Origin: CADDYT01 sp035294125
GTDB lineage: Bacteria > Chloroflexota > Ktedonobacteria > Ktedonobacterales > Ktedonobacteraceae
Direction of reading: 5' to 3'
Assembly (NCBI GenBank): GCA_035294125.1
Contig: DATGLM010000071.1
Location: 62,001-126,000 of the forward strand
DNA length: 64,000 nt
Of this stretch, positions 50,792-59,566 are shown piece by piece. A model generated the notes under the pieces. That model was not told the DNA's origin. It worked only from the letters and a program-made list of their open reading frames with translations, and did no database searches. A program made the position numbers and the translations under genes. The number at the start of each line of letters is the position of its first letter. Positions within the stretch are counted from its first letter, which is position 1.

Positions 50792-51448
50792 ATGGAAATA
50801 TTCTGGCTTGGCCACTCCTGTTTCCAGTTGCGTGGCAAGAATGTTACCCTGATTACCGACCCGTTTACTCCTCAGCAAGGCTACTCGCTGGGCAAGGTTC
50901 ATGCCCCCATCGTCACCATCAGTCATAATCATGCCGGGCATAACTATGCGCAGGGCGTGGGCGGCAATCCGCGTGTGGTGCGCGGGCCGGGCGAGTATGA
51001 GATCAGCGACGTGCTGATTACGGGCGTGGCCTCGTTTCATGATAACAAACGCGGTCAGGAGCAGGGTCGAAATACTATCTATGTCATCCATATGGATGAT
51101 CTGGTGATTTGCCATCTGGGAGATTTAGGCCACACACTACAGGAAGCACAATTGGAAGAGGTTGCCGACGCGGATATCCTGTTGATCCCCATTGGCGGCC
51201 ATCATACGATCAACGCGACGCAGGCCGCCGAGGTGATTAGCCAGGTAGAGCCGCGCATCGTTATCCCGATGCACTATCGCACCGAGGCCAGCGAGGTTAG
51301 CAAGGCTACACGGCCCGACCTTGAACCGCTCGACAAGTTCTTGCGCGAGATGGGTGTCGAGTCCGTCAGCCCGCAGCCAAAACTCGTGGTAACGCGCAAC
51401 AGCTTGCCACAGGAAACGCAGGTAGTTGTGCTGGAGCAGCGCAGATAG
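50792..51448 (+). CDS. MBL-fold hydrolase, UlaG-like
   Basis: A 218-residue protein of the metallo-beta-lactamase superfamily: MEIFWLGHSCFQLRGKNVTL, then VTISHNHAGHN, where the usual HxHxDH metal motif is HNHAGH (residues 45-50, Asp to Gly), and later ICHLGDLGH and IPMHYRTEA. It resembles the UlaG/Lactamase_B_3 branch. The Asp-to-Gly change may lower binding of the second metal, but related Chloroflexota proteins show similar patterns. It is not clearly inactive. There is only GAAGCG upstream of the ATG as a candidate ribosome site. A repeat copy follows the stop. Confidence 0.85.
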   Translation: MEIFWLGHSCFQLRGKNVTLITDPFTPQQGYSLGKVHAPIVTISHNHAGHNYAQGVGGNPRVVRGPGEYEISDVLITGVASFHDNKRGQEQGRNTIYVIHMDDLVICHLGDLGHTLQEAQLEEVADADILLIPIGGHHTINATQAAEVISQVEPRIVIPMHYRTEASEVSKATRPDLEPLDKFLREMGVESVSPQPKLVVTRNSLPQETQVVVLEQRR

Positions 51449-51450
51449 AG

Positions 51451-51476
51451 ATGTCATTCTGAGCGCAGCGAAGAAT
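51451..51476 (+). repeat. Dispersed repeat, copy 4 (degenerate right arm)
   Basis: ATGTCATTCTGAGCGCAGCG and AAGAAT reproduce the left and central parts of the repeat at 17893-17928. The right arm has decayed. Confidence 0.55.
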
Positions 51477-51580
51477 GGTAGCCCTGGCAGGCAGGTGCTT
51501 GCTTGAAGCGAAGATCGCGCAATAATTATTCATCTGGTAAGCGTGTTTATGGCAAAGCCCTGGGTTAAGGAGGGACTTGC

Positions 51581-51613
51581 ATGTCCGTACCTCGTGAGGA
51601 ACGAGTGCGGTAG
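51581..51613 (+). CDS. Ten-codon upstream ORF (possible leader peptide) of pyrG
   Basis: ATG to TAG encodes MSVPREERVR. It has an excellent AAGGAGGG site, and its stop codon overlaps the GGAGG site of pyrG. It could keep ribosomes loaded near pyrG or sense translation. No comparable leader is known to me. Confidence 0.45.
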   Translation: MSVPREERVR

Positions 51614-51622
51614 GAGGATTCT

Positions 51623-53344
51623 ATGTCAAAATTCATTTTTGTTACCGGAGGTGTAGCCTCATCCGTGGGCAAAGGCATTACCGTTGCCTCGCTTGGGCGT
51701 CTGCTCAGGAACCACGGTGTCTCTGTCTCGCTGATGAAGCTTGATCCGTATATCAATGTAGACCCGGGCACCATGTCCCCCTACCAGCATGGTGAGGTCT
51801 TTGTCACGGATGACGGTGCGGAAACCGATCTCGACCTGGGCCACTATGAGCGTTTCACCGATGAACCCGCCTATCAGGCCAATAACGTTACGACCGGCCA
51901 GGTCTACGCCGCTGTGATTGGCAAGGAGCGGCGCGGTGAATATCTCGGCGGCACCATCCAGGTTATTCCGCATATCACCAATGAGATCAAAGACCGTATA
52001 AACGCTGTGGCGCGTCGTTCCGATGCCGACGTGGTCATCGTCGAGGTCGGTGGAACCGTTGGCGACATCGAGGGCGAGCCGTTCCTGGAGGCTATTCGCC
52101 AGATGCGCAAAGACGCGGGTCGTTCCAATGTCCTCTATCTCCACGTCACCCTCTTGCCCTACCTGGCCGCTACTAAAGAACTCAAGACCAAACCCACCCA
52201 GCACAGCGTCAAAGAACTGCTGCGTGTTGGTATTCAACCCGATGTCATTCTCTGCCGCTCGGATTATCCCGTCAGCGAGGAACTGCGCGAGAAAATCGCC
52301 CTCTTCTGCAATATCGAGCCGCGAGCCGTGGTGCCTCTGCTCACCGCCGACACCATCTACGAGGTGCCACTGGTGCTGGAAGAGGCCGGGCTGGGCGAGT
52401 TCCTGATCCAGGAGCTTGGCCTGCATAGCACGGAATCGCATATGCAGGAGTGGCGCGAACTGGTGGAAACCATCAAGCGCCCGCGCCCGGAACTGACGAT
52501 TGGTCTGGTCGGGAAGTACGTTGAACTACACGATGCCTACCTCTCGGTTTCGGAAGCTTTGCGTCATGCCGGCTGGTCCCATGACGTAGATGTCCGCATC
52601 AAGTGGATCAATTCCGAGGCGCTGGAGAGCATGGGCGAGGGCTATACCGAGGTGCTGGAGGATGTCGATGGCATCGTTGTTCCCGGCGGCTTCGGTCATC
52701 GCGGTATCGAGGGCAAGATCAAGGCTGCCAACTTTGCGCGCCGCAACGACATTCCCTATCTCGGCCTCTGCCTGGGCTTGCAGGTGGCGGTGATCGAGTT
52801 CGCACGCAATGTCCTGGGCCTCGCCGACGCCAATAGCACCGAGTTCGACCCGCAGACACAGAACCCCGTCATCGATCTCATGCTCACGCAGCGCGGCGTT
52901 GCCGATAAGGGCGGCACCATGCGGCTGGGCAACTGGGTCTGCTGCCTCACGCCCGGCACGAAGGCCTATGCCGCCTATGGCGAGCCGATTGTCTTTGAGC
53001 GCCATCGCCATCGCTACGAGTTCAATAACGAATTCCGCAAGCGTATGGAGTCGCATGGCATGGTTGTCAGCGGTCGCTCCGCTGACAATAGCCTGGTAGA
53101 GGTCATCGAACTGGCCGATCATCCCTGGTTCGTCGCTTCCCAGTTCCATCCCGAATTTAAGAGCCGCCCCAATCGCCCGCACCCACTTTTCCGTGACTTC
53201 ATCGGCGCTGCCGTGCGTTTGCGGAAAGAGCGCGAGGAACGCGCCGCGCATGAAGCGGACGAGGGCCTGGACGGCGATCTGAATATGCACCTGCTGGCGC
53301 GGCATCCCTATCAAACGCAGCAGGATTCGCTTGCTGAGAAGTAA
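51623..53344 (+). CDS. pyrG: CTP synthase
   Basis: A 573-residue enzyme that aminates UTP to CTP with glutamine. The synthetase domain (1-270) begins MSKFIFVTGGVASSVGKGIT with the P-loop and has KLDPYINVDPGTMSPYQHGE. The glutaminase domain (from about 290) has FGHRGIEGKI and the nucleophile Cys in YLGLCLGLQVAVIEFAR, then the His/Glu pair near the end (SQFHPEFKSRP). Length is usual for CtpS. TAGGAGG precedes the ATG. The stop lies two bases before the next gene, an MgtE-like gene, so the pair is likely one operon. Confidence 0.97.
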   Translation: MSKFIFVTGGVASSVGKGITVASLGRLLRNHGVSVSLMKLDPYINVDPGTMSPYQHGEVFVTDDGAETDLDLGHYERFTDEPAYQANNVTTGQVYAAVIGKERRGEYLGGTIQVIPHITNEIKDRINAVARRSDADVVIVEVGGTVGDIEGEPFLEAIRQMRKDAGRSNVLYLHVTLLPYLAATKELKTKPTQHSVKELLRVGIQPDVILCRSDYPVSEELREKIALFCNIEPRAVVPLLTADTIYEVPLVLEEAGLGEFLIQELGLHSTESHMQEWRELVETIKRPRPELTIGLVGKYVELHDAYLSVSEALRHAGWSHDVDVRIKWINSEALESMGEGYTEVLEDVDGIVVPGGFGHRGIEGKIKAANFARRNDIPYLGLCLGLQVAVIEFARNVLGLADANSTEFDPQTQNPVIDLMLTQRGVADKGGTMRLGNWVCCLTPGTKAYAAYGEPIVFERHRHRYEFNNEFRKRMESHGMVVSGRSADNSLVEVIELADHPWFVASQFHPEFKSRPNRPHPLFRDFIGAAVRLRKEREERAAHEADEGLDGDLNMHLLARHPYQTQQDSLAEK

Positions 53345-53346
53345 TT

Positions 53347-54651
53347 ATGTTATACGTGAGCCAGTTACTCGGCGCACCTGTAGAAGATATGCAGGGCGAG
53401 CGAGTTGGCAAAATCACTGATATTCTCGTACCGAACCCGGATGTTGCTGTATCCGGGCCGGTTTTCCCCTCTGCCCTCCTGGTTGAGGGCGAGGAAGAGG
53501 AACCCTGGCGCGTTCCCGTTGCCGACGTGGAATGGCACGATGGGGTAGTGCGCCTGCGCGTTCCTCTCGATCAACTCAAGCAGCAGCCGGATGTCCTCGG
53601 TCAGCGGGATGTGAGCCTTGCACATGAGGTGCTGGATAAACAGGTTATTGATATTGAGCGCAAGAAGGCCGTGCGTGTCAATGACGTTGTCCTTGGCAAC
53701 AACTGGCAAATGCTGGGCCTCGATAGCAGCACCCTGGGACTTGTGCGCCGTCTTGCTCCGACCTGGATGCCTGGCGTGCGCAACAAGTCCCAGGCTATGC
53801 CTCCTGGCCTGATCCCCTGGGATCGCATCGAACTTATTGGTTCGCAAGCACCGGAGCAGGAACAAGAGGGGATAGAGCAACCGGCTCCCTCACCCGTGCC
53901 GCGCCCGCAGAGCGGCCACCTGGCTGAACTGCATCCCGCCGATATCGCTGCTATCGTCCATCAACTCACCCCCGGGCAGGGAACGCAGCTCATTGAGCGC
54001 CTGGACGATGAGACGGCTGCCGATGTGATGGAGGAGATCGATACTGACCGCCAGCGCCATATTCTCGAAAATATTCAGGCTGCTCGCGCCGCCGATATTC
54101 TGAATGCTATGGGGCCAGACGAGGCTGCTGATCTGATCTCCCAGCTCCCGGAGGAGCGCGCTCAGGAATTGCTGCGTCTCATGCAGCCCGAAGAGTCCGA
54201 GGAGGTACAGGAACTGCTCGAATATGAGGAGGACACCGCCGGTGGGCTTATGACAACCGATTATCTCGCGCTCGACCGCTCAAAAAGCGTGGCGGAGGCC
54301 CTCGACGCGGTGCGGCAGCACGTGCAGGAGCAGGATATTCACCCCATCTACATCTACTGTGTCCCCGATGAAAACGCTGACGAATGCCCGCTGCTTGGTG
54401 TTGTTTCGCTCTGGGACTTGCTGATCTCGGCAGCAACGCAGACGCTGGAAGAGTTGATGGAAACGGATTTTGTTTCTGTGCAGACAGACACTCCGGCCCG
54501 CGCCGTGGCCGAACTCATGGCGAAGTACAACCTGCTTTCCGTACCCGTCCTCAACGAGCGCGGCATCCTGGAAGGTATCGTTACCGTCGATGATGCTCTT
54601 GATGTCCTCCTGCCACCCGAACGCCGCCGCAAACCACGCAGGATGTATTGA
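53347..54651 (+). CDS. PRC-barrel + MgtE_N + CBS protein lacking the MgtE transport domain
   Basis: A 434-residue soluble protein. Two PRC-barrel-like units (about 1-75 and 85-165) are followed by the MgtE N-terminal helical superhelix (about 190-300, with ELHPADIAAIVHQLTPGQGT and AADILNAMGPDEAADLISQL) and a pair of CBS domains (about 300-425, ending VPVLNERGILEGIVTVDDAL). In MgtE these regions sense Mg2+ and gate the channel, but the five-helix transport domain is missing here. It may be a regulator that binds Mg2+ or nucleotide. The start is two bases after pyrG, which suggests shared expression. Related Mg-sensing proteins in actinobacteria and Chloroflexota also lack the TM part. Confidence 0.82.
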   Translation: MLYVSQLLGAPVEDMQGERVGKITDILVPNPDVAVSGPVFPSALLVEGEEEEPWRVPVADVEWHDGVVRLRVPLDQLKQQPDVLGQRDVSLAHEVLDKQVIDIERKKAVRVNDVVLGNNWQMLGLDSSTLGLVRRLAPTWMPGVRNKSQAMPPGLIPWDRIELIGSQAPEQEQEGIEQPAPSPVPRPQSGHLAELHPADIAAIVHQLTPGQGTQLIERLDDETAADVMEEIDTDRQRHILENIQAARAADILNAMGPDEAADLISQLPEERAQELLRLMQPEESEEVQELLEYEEDTAGGLMTTDYLALDRSKSVAEALDAVRQHVQEQDIHPIYIYCVPDENADECPLLGVVSLWDLLISAATQTLEELMETDFVSVQTDTPARAVAELMAKYNLLSVPVLNERGILEGIVTVDDALDVLLPPERRRKPRRMY

Positions 54652-54715
54652 GATCAGAAGAGGAGACAGGCCCTGCGCCTCGACACAGGGCCTGCCTTCT
54701 CTTCTGATCTCTTTT
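54650..54715. terminator. Bidirectional terminator between convergent genes
   Basis: GAGATCAGAAGAGGAGACAG... and ...GATCTC form a ~26-bp interrupted stem, with TTTT after it on the plus strand. It sits directly between the MgtE-like and the Cys-rich genes. Confidence 0.85.
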
Positions 54716-55481
54716 ACGAAAACGAGCCATAGGAACGGGCTGCTTCCAGGGCTTGCAGCCCATGTACGATATCCTGGCAAACTTCGACCAGCACCTGCGG
54801 CACCCACTCCTCGGGCCGTGGGTTGTCCGCTATTACCTCGACCTGCTCTTCATCCTCATTCTCGTCCTCGTCTTCATCCTCGTCAATCTCGCGTTGGCGC
54901 AGGAGAAAGCGGGCCGAACGTCTGTGAACTTCCTCCGTTTCGTGCAGATCGTGCAGACCGCGCATTCCCTCAGGATGCCAGATCGGGATTTCCACGCGCT
55001 GTTGCAGTGTCAGCGCCTCCGGTTGCAGGCGGTTATCCTGTAAGGCCATGCTGATGCCCGGTCGCGTCTCCGTGGCCCGCCTGCTCTGCTCGCTGGCGCG
55101 CAATCGAAGCGCCTGTATCAGCGAAAGCAGGCTGGTTTCTGAGATCATCGGACCGCTGAGCACCAGGTTGTAGGAGAGATCAAAAAGCAGGGGAGGGATA
55201 TCGCGTGTGTGCAGGTGCGGGCAGGCTTCGCCCGGCTCGTGAAAGAATTCACAGATGCCGGTGGGGCCTTCCAGCGAGAGAGCGGTATCTAGTGTGCTCC
55301 AGGTGAAGGAGACGGTGCAGGTGCTGCGATTGTCGGCCTCTTCACAGCTTCCAATATGACAGGTGCAGGCGAATTCTCGTTCCAGTGTGCGGGTGTTTGT
55401 CCAGTACTCGGGGTGTGTGGTCAAGCCAACGTTGGTTGCTGCCTTGAGAAAATACTCCGTTATGTCTTCAAATGTAATCAT
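54714..55481 (-). CDS. Cys-rich protein of unknown function with an acidic tract
   Basis: A 255-residue protein. Cysteines cluster in the first 90 residues (FACTCHIGSCEEAD at 38-50, C55, C77, C87) with HLH at 89-91, so a metal site is possible. Residues ~196-220 are strongly acidic (EIDEDEDEDENEDEEQVEV). No signal peptide and no membrane helix are evident. I recognise no family. The ATG at 55481 has GAGGAG nine bases upstream, better than an in-frame ATG eight codons earlier. It lies downstream of prs on the same strand with a 145-base gap. Confidence 0.6.
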   Translation of the reverse strand: MITFEDITEYFLKAATNVGLTTHPEYWTNTRTLEREFACTCHIGSCEEADNRSTCTVSFTWSTLDTALSLEGPTGICEFFHEPGEACPHLHTRDIPPLLFDLSYNLVLSGPMISETSLLSLIQALRLRASEQSRRATETRPGISMALQDNRLQPEALTLQQRVEIPIWHPEGMRGLHDLHETEEVHRRSARFLLRQREIDEDEDEDENEDEEQVEVIADNPRPEEWVPQVLVEVCQDIVHGLQALEAARSYGSFS

Positions 55482-55626
55482 TACAGTGTGCTCCTCGCCG
55501 CCCATCTTATCTCATCGCGTCAAATCCAGGTGTGCTGTTGATGTCGATGGCTTCTCTCTTCTCTCACGGCGTTGCCCATATCATATCACTATGTCAGGAA
55601 GTGTCAATACGAGGCTTCTTCCCTGT

Positions 55627-56643
55627 TCACACAGGATACGTTTCGTGTCCGTGCCGGAAGAGGGCACTGATGGATTGTCCCAGGTGCAGGCGTGAGATGG
55701 TTTCTGCCAGCAGGCCCGCGACGGAGATGACAGAGGTTTTATCGAGCAATCCGGCGCTGTGGAGTGGGATGGTATCGGTGGTGACGATACGCTTGATCTC
55801 CGGCCTTGCCAGCTTTTCTTCCGCCACCGGGGCCAGGACTCCGTGTGTCGCTACCGCCGTCATATCTGGCTGTGCTCCAGCTTCAAGGAGCGCTTCTGCG
55901 CTGGCGACGATAGTACCTCCTGTAGAGATGATATCGTCGACAATAATGGGGTGCTTTCCCTTGACATCGCCGATAATAGCGCGTGCCTCGACCTCTTCCC
56001 CGTGCTCGCCGCTGCGCCGTTTATAAACCACTACCAGAGGGAGGTTGAGCAGGTTCGCGTACATATCCGCCACTTTGAGACGGCCTGTATCGGGGGTGAC
56101 AATCACCGCGTCTTGCAAGGGAATATTCTTGCGCACGTAATCGGCCAGCAGGGGAATGGCCGTCAGAGAAATCATGCCGATGTCGAAAAAGCCCTGAATC
56201 GCCGGTGAGTGCAGATCGATGGCGACCACGCGGTCTGCTCCGGCAACGGTGAGCAGGTTAGCCACCAGTTTGGCGGTGATCGGCTCGCGCCCGGTCGATT
56301 TTTTCTCCTGGCGGGCGTAACCGTAGTAGGGAATGATGGCGGTAATGCGGTCGGCGGAGGCACGGCGAAATGCATCGATCATAATCAACAATTCCATCAG
56401 GTTCTCATTCACAGGCCAGCAGGTAGATTGAATGATATAGATATCGCGCCCGCGTGCGTTGTCCAGTATCTGCACGTGCGTCTCGCCATCCTCGAAGTGA
56501 TGGATGTCGCGGTGGCCTAGTGAAAGTCCAAGCAACTCGACCACCGATTGCGCCAGTAGGGGGGTTGCTGACCCGGCATAGATATCGACGTTGAGGTCCG
56601 GTTTTTGCTTCTGTGCCTGTTTTGTTGTCGCTACTTCTGTCAT
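55627..56643 (-). CDS. prs: Ribose-phosphate pyrophosphokinase
   Basis: A 338-residue enzyme that makes PRPP from ribose 5-phosphate and ATP. It has FEDGETHVQILDNARGRDIY near the start, then IPYYGYARQEKKSTGREPIT, the catalytic KRR in VVVYKRRSGEHG, and the PRPP-binding loop IIVDDIISTGGTI. The flexible-loop region carries VTPDTGRLKVAD where many bacterial enzymes have a different sequence. It is about 20 residues longer at the N-terminus than usual. AAGGCGGG lies ahead of the ATG with a longer gap. It is divergent from a wHTH regulator. Confidence 0.94.
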   Translation of the reverse strand: MTEVATTKQAQKQKPDLNVDIYAGSATPLLAQSVVELLGLSLGHRDIHHFEDGETHVQILDNARGRDIYIIQSTCWPVNENLMELLIMIDAFRRASADRITAIIPYYGYARQEKKSTGREPITAKLVANLLTVAGADRVVAIDLHSPAIQGFFDIGMISLTAIPLLADYVRKNIPLQDAVIVTPDTGRLKVADMYANLLNLPLVVVYKRRSGEHGEEVEARAIIGDVKGKHPIIVDDIISTGGTIVASAEALLEAGAQPDMTAVATHGVLAPVAEEKLARPEIKRIVTTDTIPLHSAGLLDKTSVISVAGLLAETISRLHLGQSISALFRHGHETYPV

Positions 56644-56701
56644 AAGAGAGATAACCCGCCTTCATTCACAATGGTATATTCGTTACTCATATTTTACCAT
56701 C

Positions 56702-56730
56702 TTGACAGATGGATGCCCAATAGTTTATAT
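56702..56730 (+). promoter_or_regulatory. Promoter of the wHTH regulator gene
   Basis: TTGACA (56702-56707), 17 bases and TTATAT (56725-56730). Confidence 0.72.
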
Positions 56731-56775
56731 TTTTTACACGATCAAATCTTTTTTATCGATCAGGATTTATTACAT

Positions 56776-57594
56776 ATGTTAGAGCATTACGAAATTGAGA
56801 ACATTGAGCAACTGCGGGCCATTGCTGATCTGCTGCGCCTGCGCATCATCGACTTGCTGAAGACGCAGCCGATGACGGTGACGCAGCTAGGTGAGGCGCT
56901 GGGCGAAGCTCCGGCCAGAGTGCATTACCATGTGCGCGAACTGGAGAAGGTGGGTCTGCTGCGCCTGGTAGAAACTCGCGAGAAGGGTGGTATTCTTGAA
57001 AAGTATTACCAGCCTGTGGCGCGAGATATCGCCGTAGAGAAGCAACTGCTCTCCGCGCCGCCTGCAGACGCGGTAACAGTGATGAGCACCGTGCTCAGCC
57101 AGATGAAAGAGGGCTTTCTGCGCGCCTTTCGCCATATGCTCGAACAAAAAGTGAATGATCCCTACCTCGGTCTCGGCCTGACGCATCTCTATATGACGGC
57201 TGAAGAGATGAAGCAACTTGAGGATCAGATGATTGACCTGTTCAAGCCCTATGAGCAGCGCCGGGGCATAGAAGGCGAACAGGAGATGGTCGGTTTCTTT
57301 ACTGTCTATCCCTCTATCGCTTCGCCTGTCTCCGCATTTCAAAAAGTACCGGAGGCGGTAACGTCCTCCTCTCCCCGCACCTGGGCGGTAGGGTTTGTGG
57401 AATTGCGCCGCTCCGATCTGGAAAAGGCGCTGGCAGAGGGCAGGCGTTTGCAGATAGAGGTCATTGGCGTCTGCCGTTTTGCCGACGACATCCCTGCCGA
57501 CCTTGTGGAGCGGGCTGTGGAGCATTTCCACCTGACCGGCAAACTCTACGCTTCCCCTGCTGTGCGTGAGGTCTTGCTGAAAAAAGCCGCGTAG
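56776..57594 (+). CDS. Winged-helix (ArsR-like) transcriptional regulator
   Basis: A 272-residue protein. Residues ~10-75 are a helix-turn-helix of ArsR type: RAIADLLRLRIIDLLKTQPM, then VTQLGEALGEAPARVHYHVR and ELEKVGLLRLVETR. The remaining ~200 residues form a helical then beta-rich sensor of unknown ligand, probably a dimer. A MFS exporter lies 55 bases downstream in the same direction, so control of that exporter is probable. The ATG at 56776 has AGGA about ten bases upstream. The longer upstream frame is disregarded. Confidence 0.82.
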   Translation: MLEHYEIENIEQLRAIADLLRLRIIDLLKTQPMTVTQLGEALGEAPARVHYHVRELEKVGLLRLVETREKGGILEKYYQPVARDIAVEKQLLSAPPADAVTVMSTVLSQMKEGFLRAFRHMLEQKVNDPYLGLGLTHLYMTAEEMKQLEDQMIDLFKPYEQRRGIEGEQEMVGFFTVYPSIASPVSAFQKVPEAVTSSSPRTWAVGFVELRRSDLEKALAEGRRLQIEVIGVCRFADDIPADLVERAVEHFHLTGKLYASPAVREVLLKKAA

Positions 57595-57649
57595 GATATC
57601 CGAAACGGCTTGTTTGTAGAAGCACTGAAGAAACGAGAGGAGCATTTGT

Positions 57650-58975
57650 ATGCCGACTGGTTCCCTGACGCCATCAACCGGACCATCGGAGGGGATGGTT
57701 CCTGAACAGCCACAAAGTCCAGGACCTGTTCCAGGGCGGGGCTTGTTGATCAATCGCAACTTTGCGTTGCTTGCCAGTGGGCAGGCTATTTCCAATAGCG
57801 GTGATTTCGTCTACAGTACCACACTGCTGGTCTGGGTCTTCGCGCTGACGCACTCTGCCGCCGCGATTAGCGGCGTGCTCATTGCTCAGTATGCGCCCAT
57901 CTTCCTGCTTGGTCCGGTAGCCGGGGTCTTTGTGGATCGCTGGAATCGCCGTACTACGATGATCGTGGCCGACGTGACACGGGCGGTGGTGACGCTGCTG
58001 CCTCTGGTGGTTCCCGCCTTCCTGCGTCTCCCGGCCATCTACGCCAGTGTTTTCCTGCTCGCCACCTTCGCGCGTTTCTTCATGCCTGCGAAATCGGGCG
58101 TGCTGCAGGTCATCGTGGCGGAAAAGCAGCAGCCACAGGCTGCCTCGATCAGTCAGGCAACTTTTGCGCTGGCCTTCATTATCGGCCCGGCTATTGCCTC
58201 TCCGCTTTACTTCGCGCTAGGGCCGTTTATCGCTGTTTCCATCAATGCCTTCTCGTTCCTGGTCTCCGCGCTCTGTATCGTGCTGCTGCGCGTCTCTCGG
58301 CAAGAGATGCGCCCCGCGCTGGCGGCTGGAGCCCCGCAGCAGGGCGGTGTTGGCGCGATTGTGCGCGAACTGCTGGCTGGCTTTCGCTTCGTTGCCAGGA
58401 CGCGAGTGCTGCTGATGGTGGTTGTGCTGGCGCTGATTGCCATGCTGGGCGCGGGCGCGTTAAACGCCCTTGATATCGTCTTTGTCAGCCTGCGCCTGCA
58501 TGTAAGCACGGCGCTCTATGGCCCTCTGACAGCCTCGGCGGGCATGGGCACGCTGCTGGGCGCTATTGTGGCCGGGTTGATTGCCAGCAAGGTCAGTTCG
58601 CGGCATATGCTGGCGGGCAGTGTCTTCCTGCTCGGCGTGGGACTGACCATCTACGCCTTCCAGACCAACTTTCTGCTCGCCCTCGCTGTCATTTTTATCG
58701 CGTCTTCCCCCCAGGGAGCTATCGATGTTGGCTTTATGCCGTTGATGCTGAGCGTCACGCCGAAAACACTGATGGGCCGTGTGCAATCGGTCATTGAGAC
58801 GAGCATGTATGGTATGAGTCTCATCTCGCTTGGCCTGGCTGGCTTCGTGGCGCAGTTCGTCCCCGTCTATATCATCTTTGCCTGCTGCGGTCTGCTCTTC
58901 GTCGTCTCCGGCCTCTTCGGCTGGTTCGCCATTCCTGAGCCGCCAAAGGAGCAAAAGTTTGCCGCCGAAGGCTAA
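57650..58975 (+). CDS. MFS transporter
   Basis: A 441-residue protein with twelve predicted helices. FALLASGQAISNSGDFVYST begins helix 1, and FVDRWNRRTTMIVADVTRAV gives the MFS motif-A loop between helices 2 and 3. It is similar to MFS_3/enterobactin-exporter-like and macrolide efflux proteins. Drug or siderophore export is likely but unproven. GAGAGG precedes the ATG. It sits behind a wHTH regulator and is closed by a strong terminator. Confidence 0.9.
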   Translation: MPTGSLTPSTGPSEGMVPEQPQSPGPVPGRGLLINRNFALLASGQAISNSGDFVYSTTLLVWVFALTHSAAAISGVLIAQYAPIFLLGPVAGVFVDRWNRRTTMIVADVTRAVVTLLPLVVPAFLRLPAIYASVFLLATFARFFMPAKSGVLQVIVAEKQQPQAASISQATFALAFIIGPAIASPLYFALGPFIAVSINAFSFLVSALCIVLLRVSRQEMRPALAAGAPQQGGVGAIVRELLAGFRFVARTRVLLMVVVLALIAMLGAGALNALDIVFVSLRLHVSTALYGPLTASAGMGTLLGAIVAGLIASKVSSRHMLAGSVFLLGVGLTIYAFQTNFLLALAVIFIASSPQGAIDVGFMPLMLSVTPKTLMGRVQSVIETSMYGMSLISLGLAGFVAQFVPVYIIFACCGLLFVVSGLFGWFAIPEPPKEQKFAAEG

Positions 58976-58977
58976 AA

Positions 58978-59036
58978 GCAAAAAAAGAGAACAGGTTGAA
59001 GCGATTTTTCACTCACTGCCTGTTCTCTTTTTTTGC
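58978..59036. terminator. Strong terminator after the MFS gene
   Basis: GCAAAAAAAGAGAACAGG and CCTGTTCTCTTTTTTTGC pair perfectly over 18 bp. It ends both the MFS transcript and the convergent greA transcript. Confidence 0.9.
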
Positions 59037-59044
59037 CTGCTGGC

Positions 59045-59566
59045 TTATAACATCGGGCTGATAGCAAGAATAGTGTAGGTGCTGACACCGCCGGGCGTCG
59101 AAACAGTCACTTCGTCGCCTTCCTTGTGGCCCAGCAACGCCTTGCCAACGGGCGACTGATCGGAGATGAGGCCCTCCTTCGGATTGGCCTCAAAGGTCTC
59201 GACGATCTTGAAAGTGCGCTCCGCGCCACTGTCCGTCTCGACTTTGACCTGCATACCAATGCGTACAACGGCGGGACCTTCTTCTGCCCCATGCATATCG
59301 GGGGTCATGATCTCAGCAGCGGAGAGCAGTTGTTCAAGCTCAAGAATCTCTCCTTCGACCTTTGCCTGCTCGTTCTTCGCATCCTCGTAGGCGCTGCTTT
59401 CACTGATATCACCGGCTTCCTTTGCCTCATGAATGTAGTCAGCAACCTCCTTGCGTCTCACATTGCGCAAGTAATCCAGGCGTTGCTGCATTTTCGCAAA
59501 GCCTTCAGGTGTTAAGCGATAGACCCGGCGTTCGGACCTGGCATCACTTTGTCCACCAATACTCAT
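59045..59566 (-). CDS. greA: Transcription elongation factor GreA-type
   Basis: A 173-residue protein. The coiled-coil domain reads VYRLTPEGFAKMQQRLDYL followed by RRKEVADYIHEAKEAGDISE and SSAYEDAKNEQAKVEGEILE, with the acidic tip (DISESSAYEDAK) used to stimulate RNA cleavage. The C-terminal FKBP-like half ends ISDQSPVGKALLGHKEGDEV. It rescues backtracked RNA polymerase. GGGAGGAG precedes the ATG. A promoter TTGACG-17-TATAAT (59823-59851) lies ~250 bases upstream, so its leader is long. Confidence 0.94.
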   Translation of the reverse strand: MSIGGQSDARSERRVYRLTPEGFAKMQQRLDYLRNVRRKEVADYIHEAKEAGDISESSAYEDAKNEQAKVEGEILELEQLLSAAEIMTPDMHGAEEGPAVVRIGMQVKVETDSGAERTFKIVETFEANPKEGLISDQSPVGKALLGHKEGDEVTVSTPGGVSTYTILAISPML

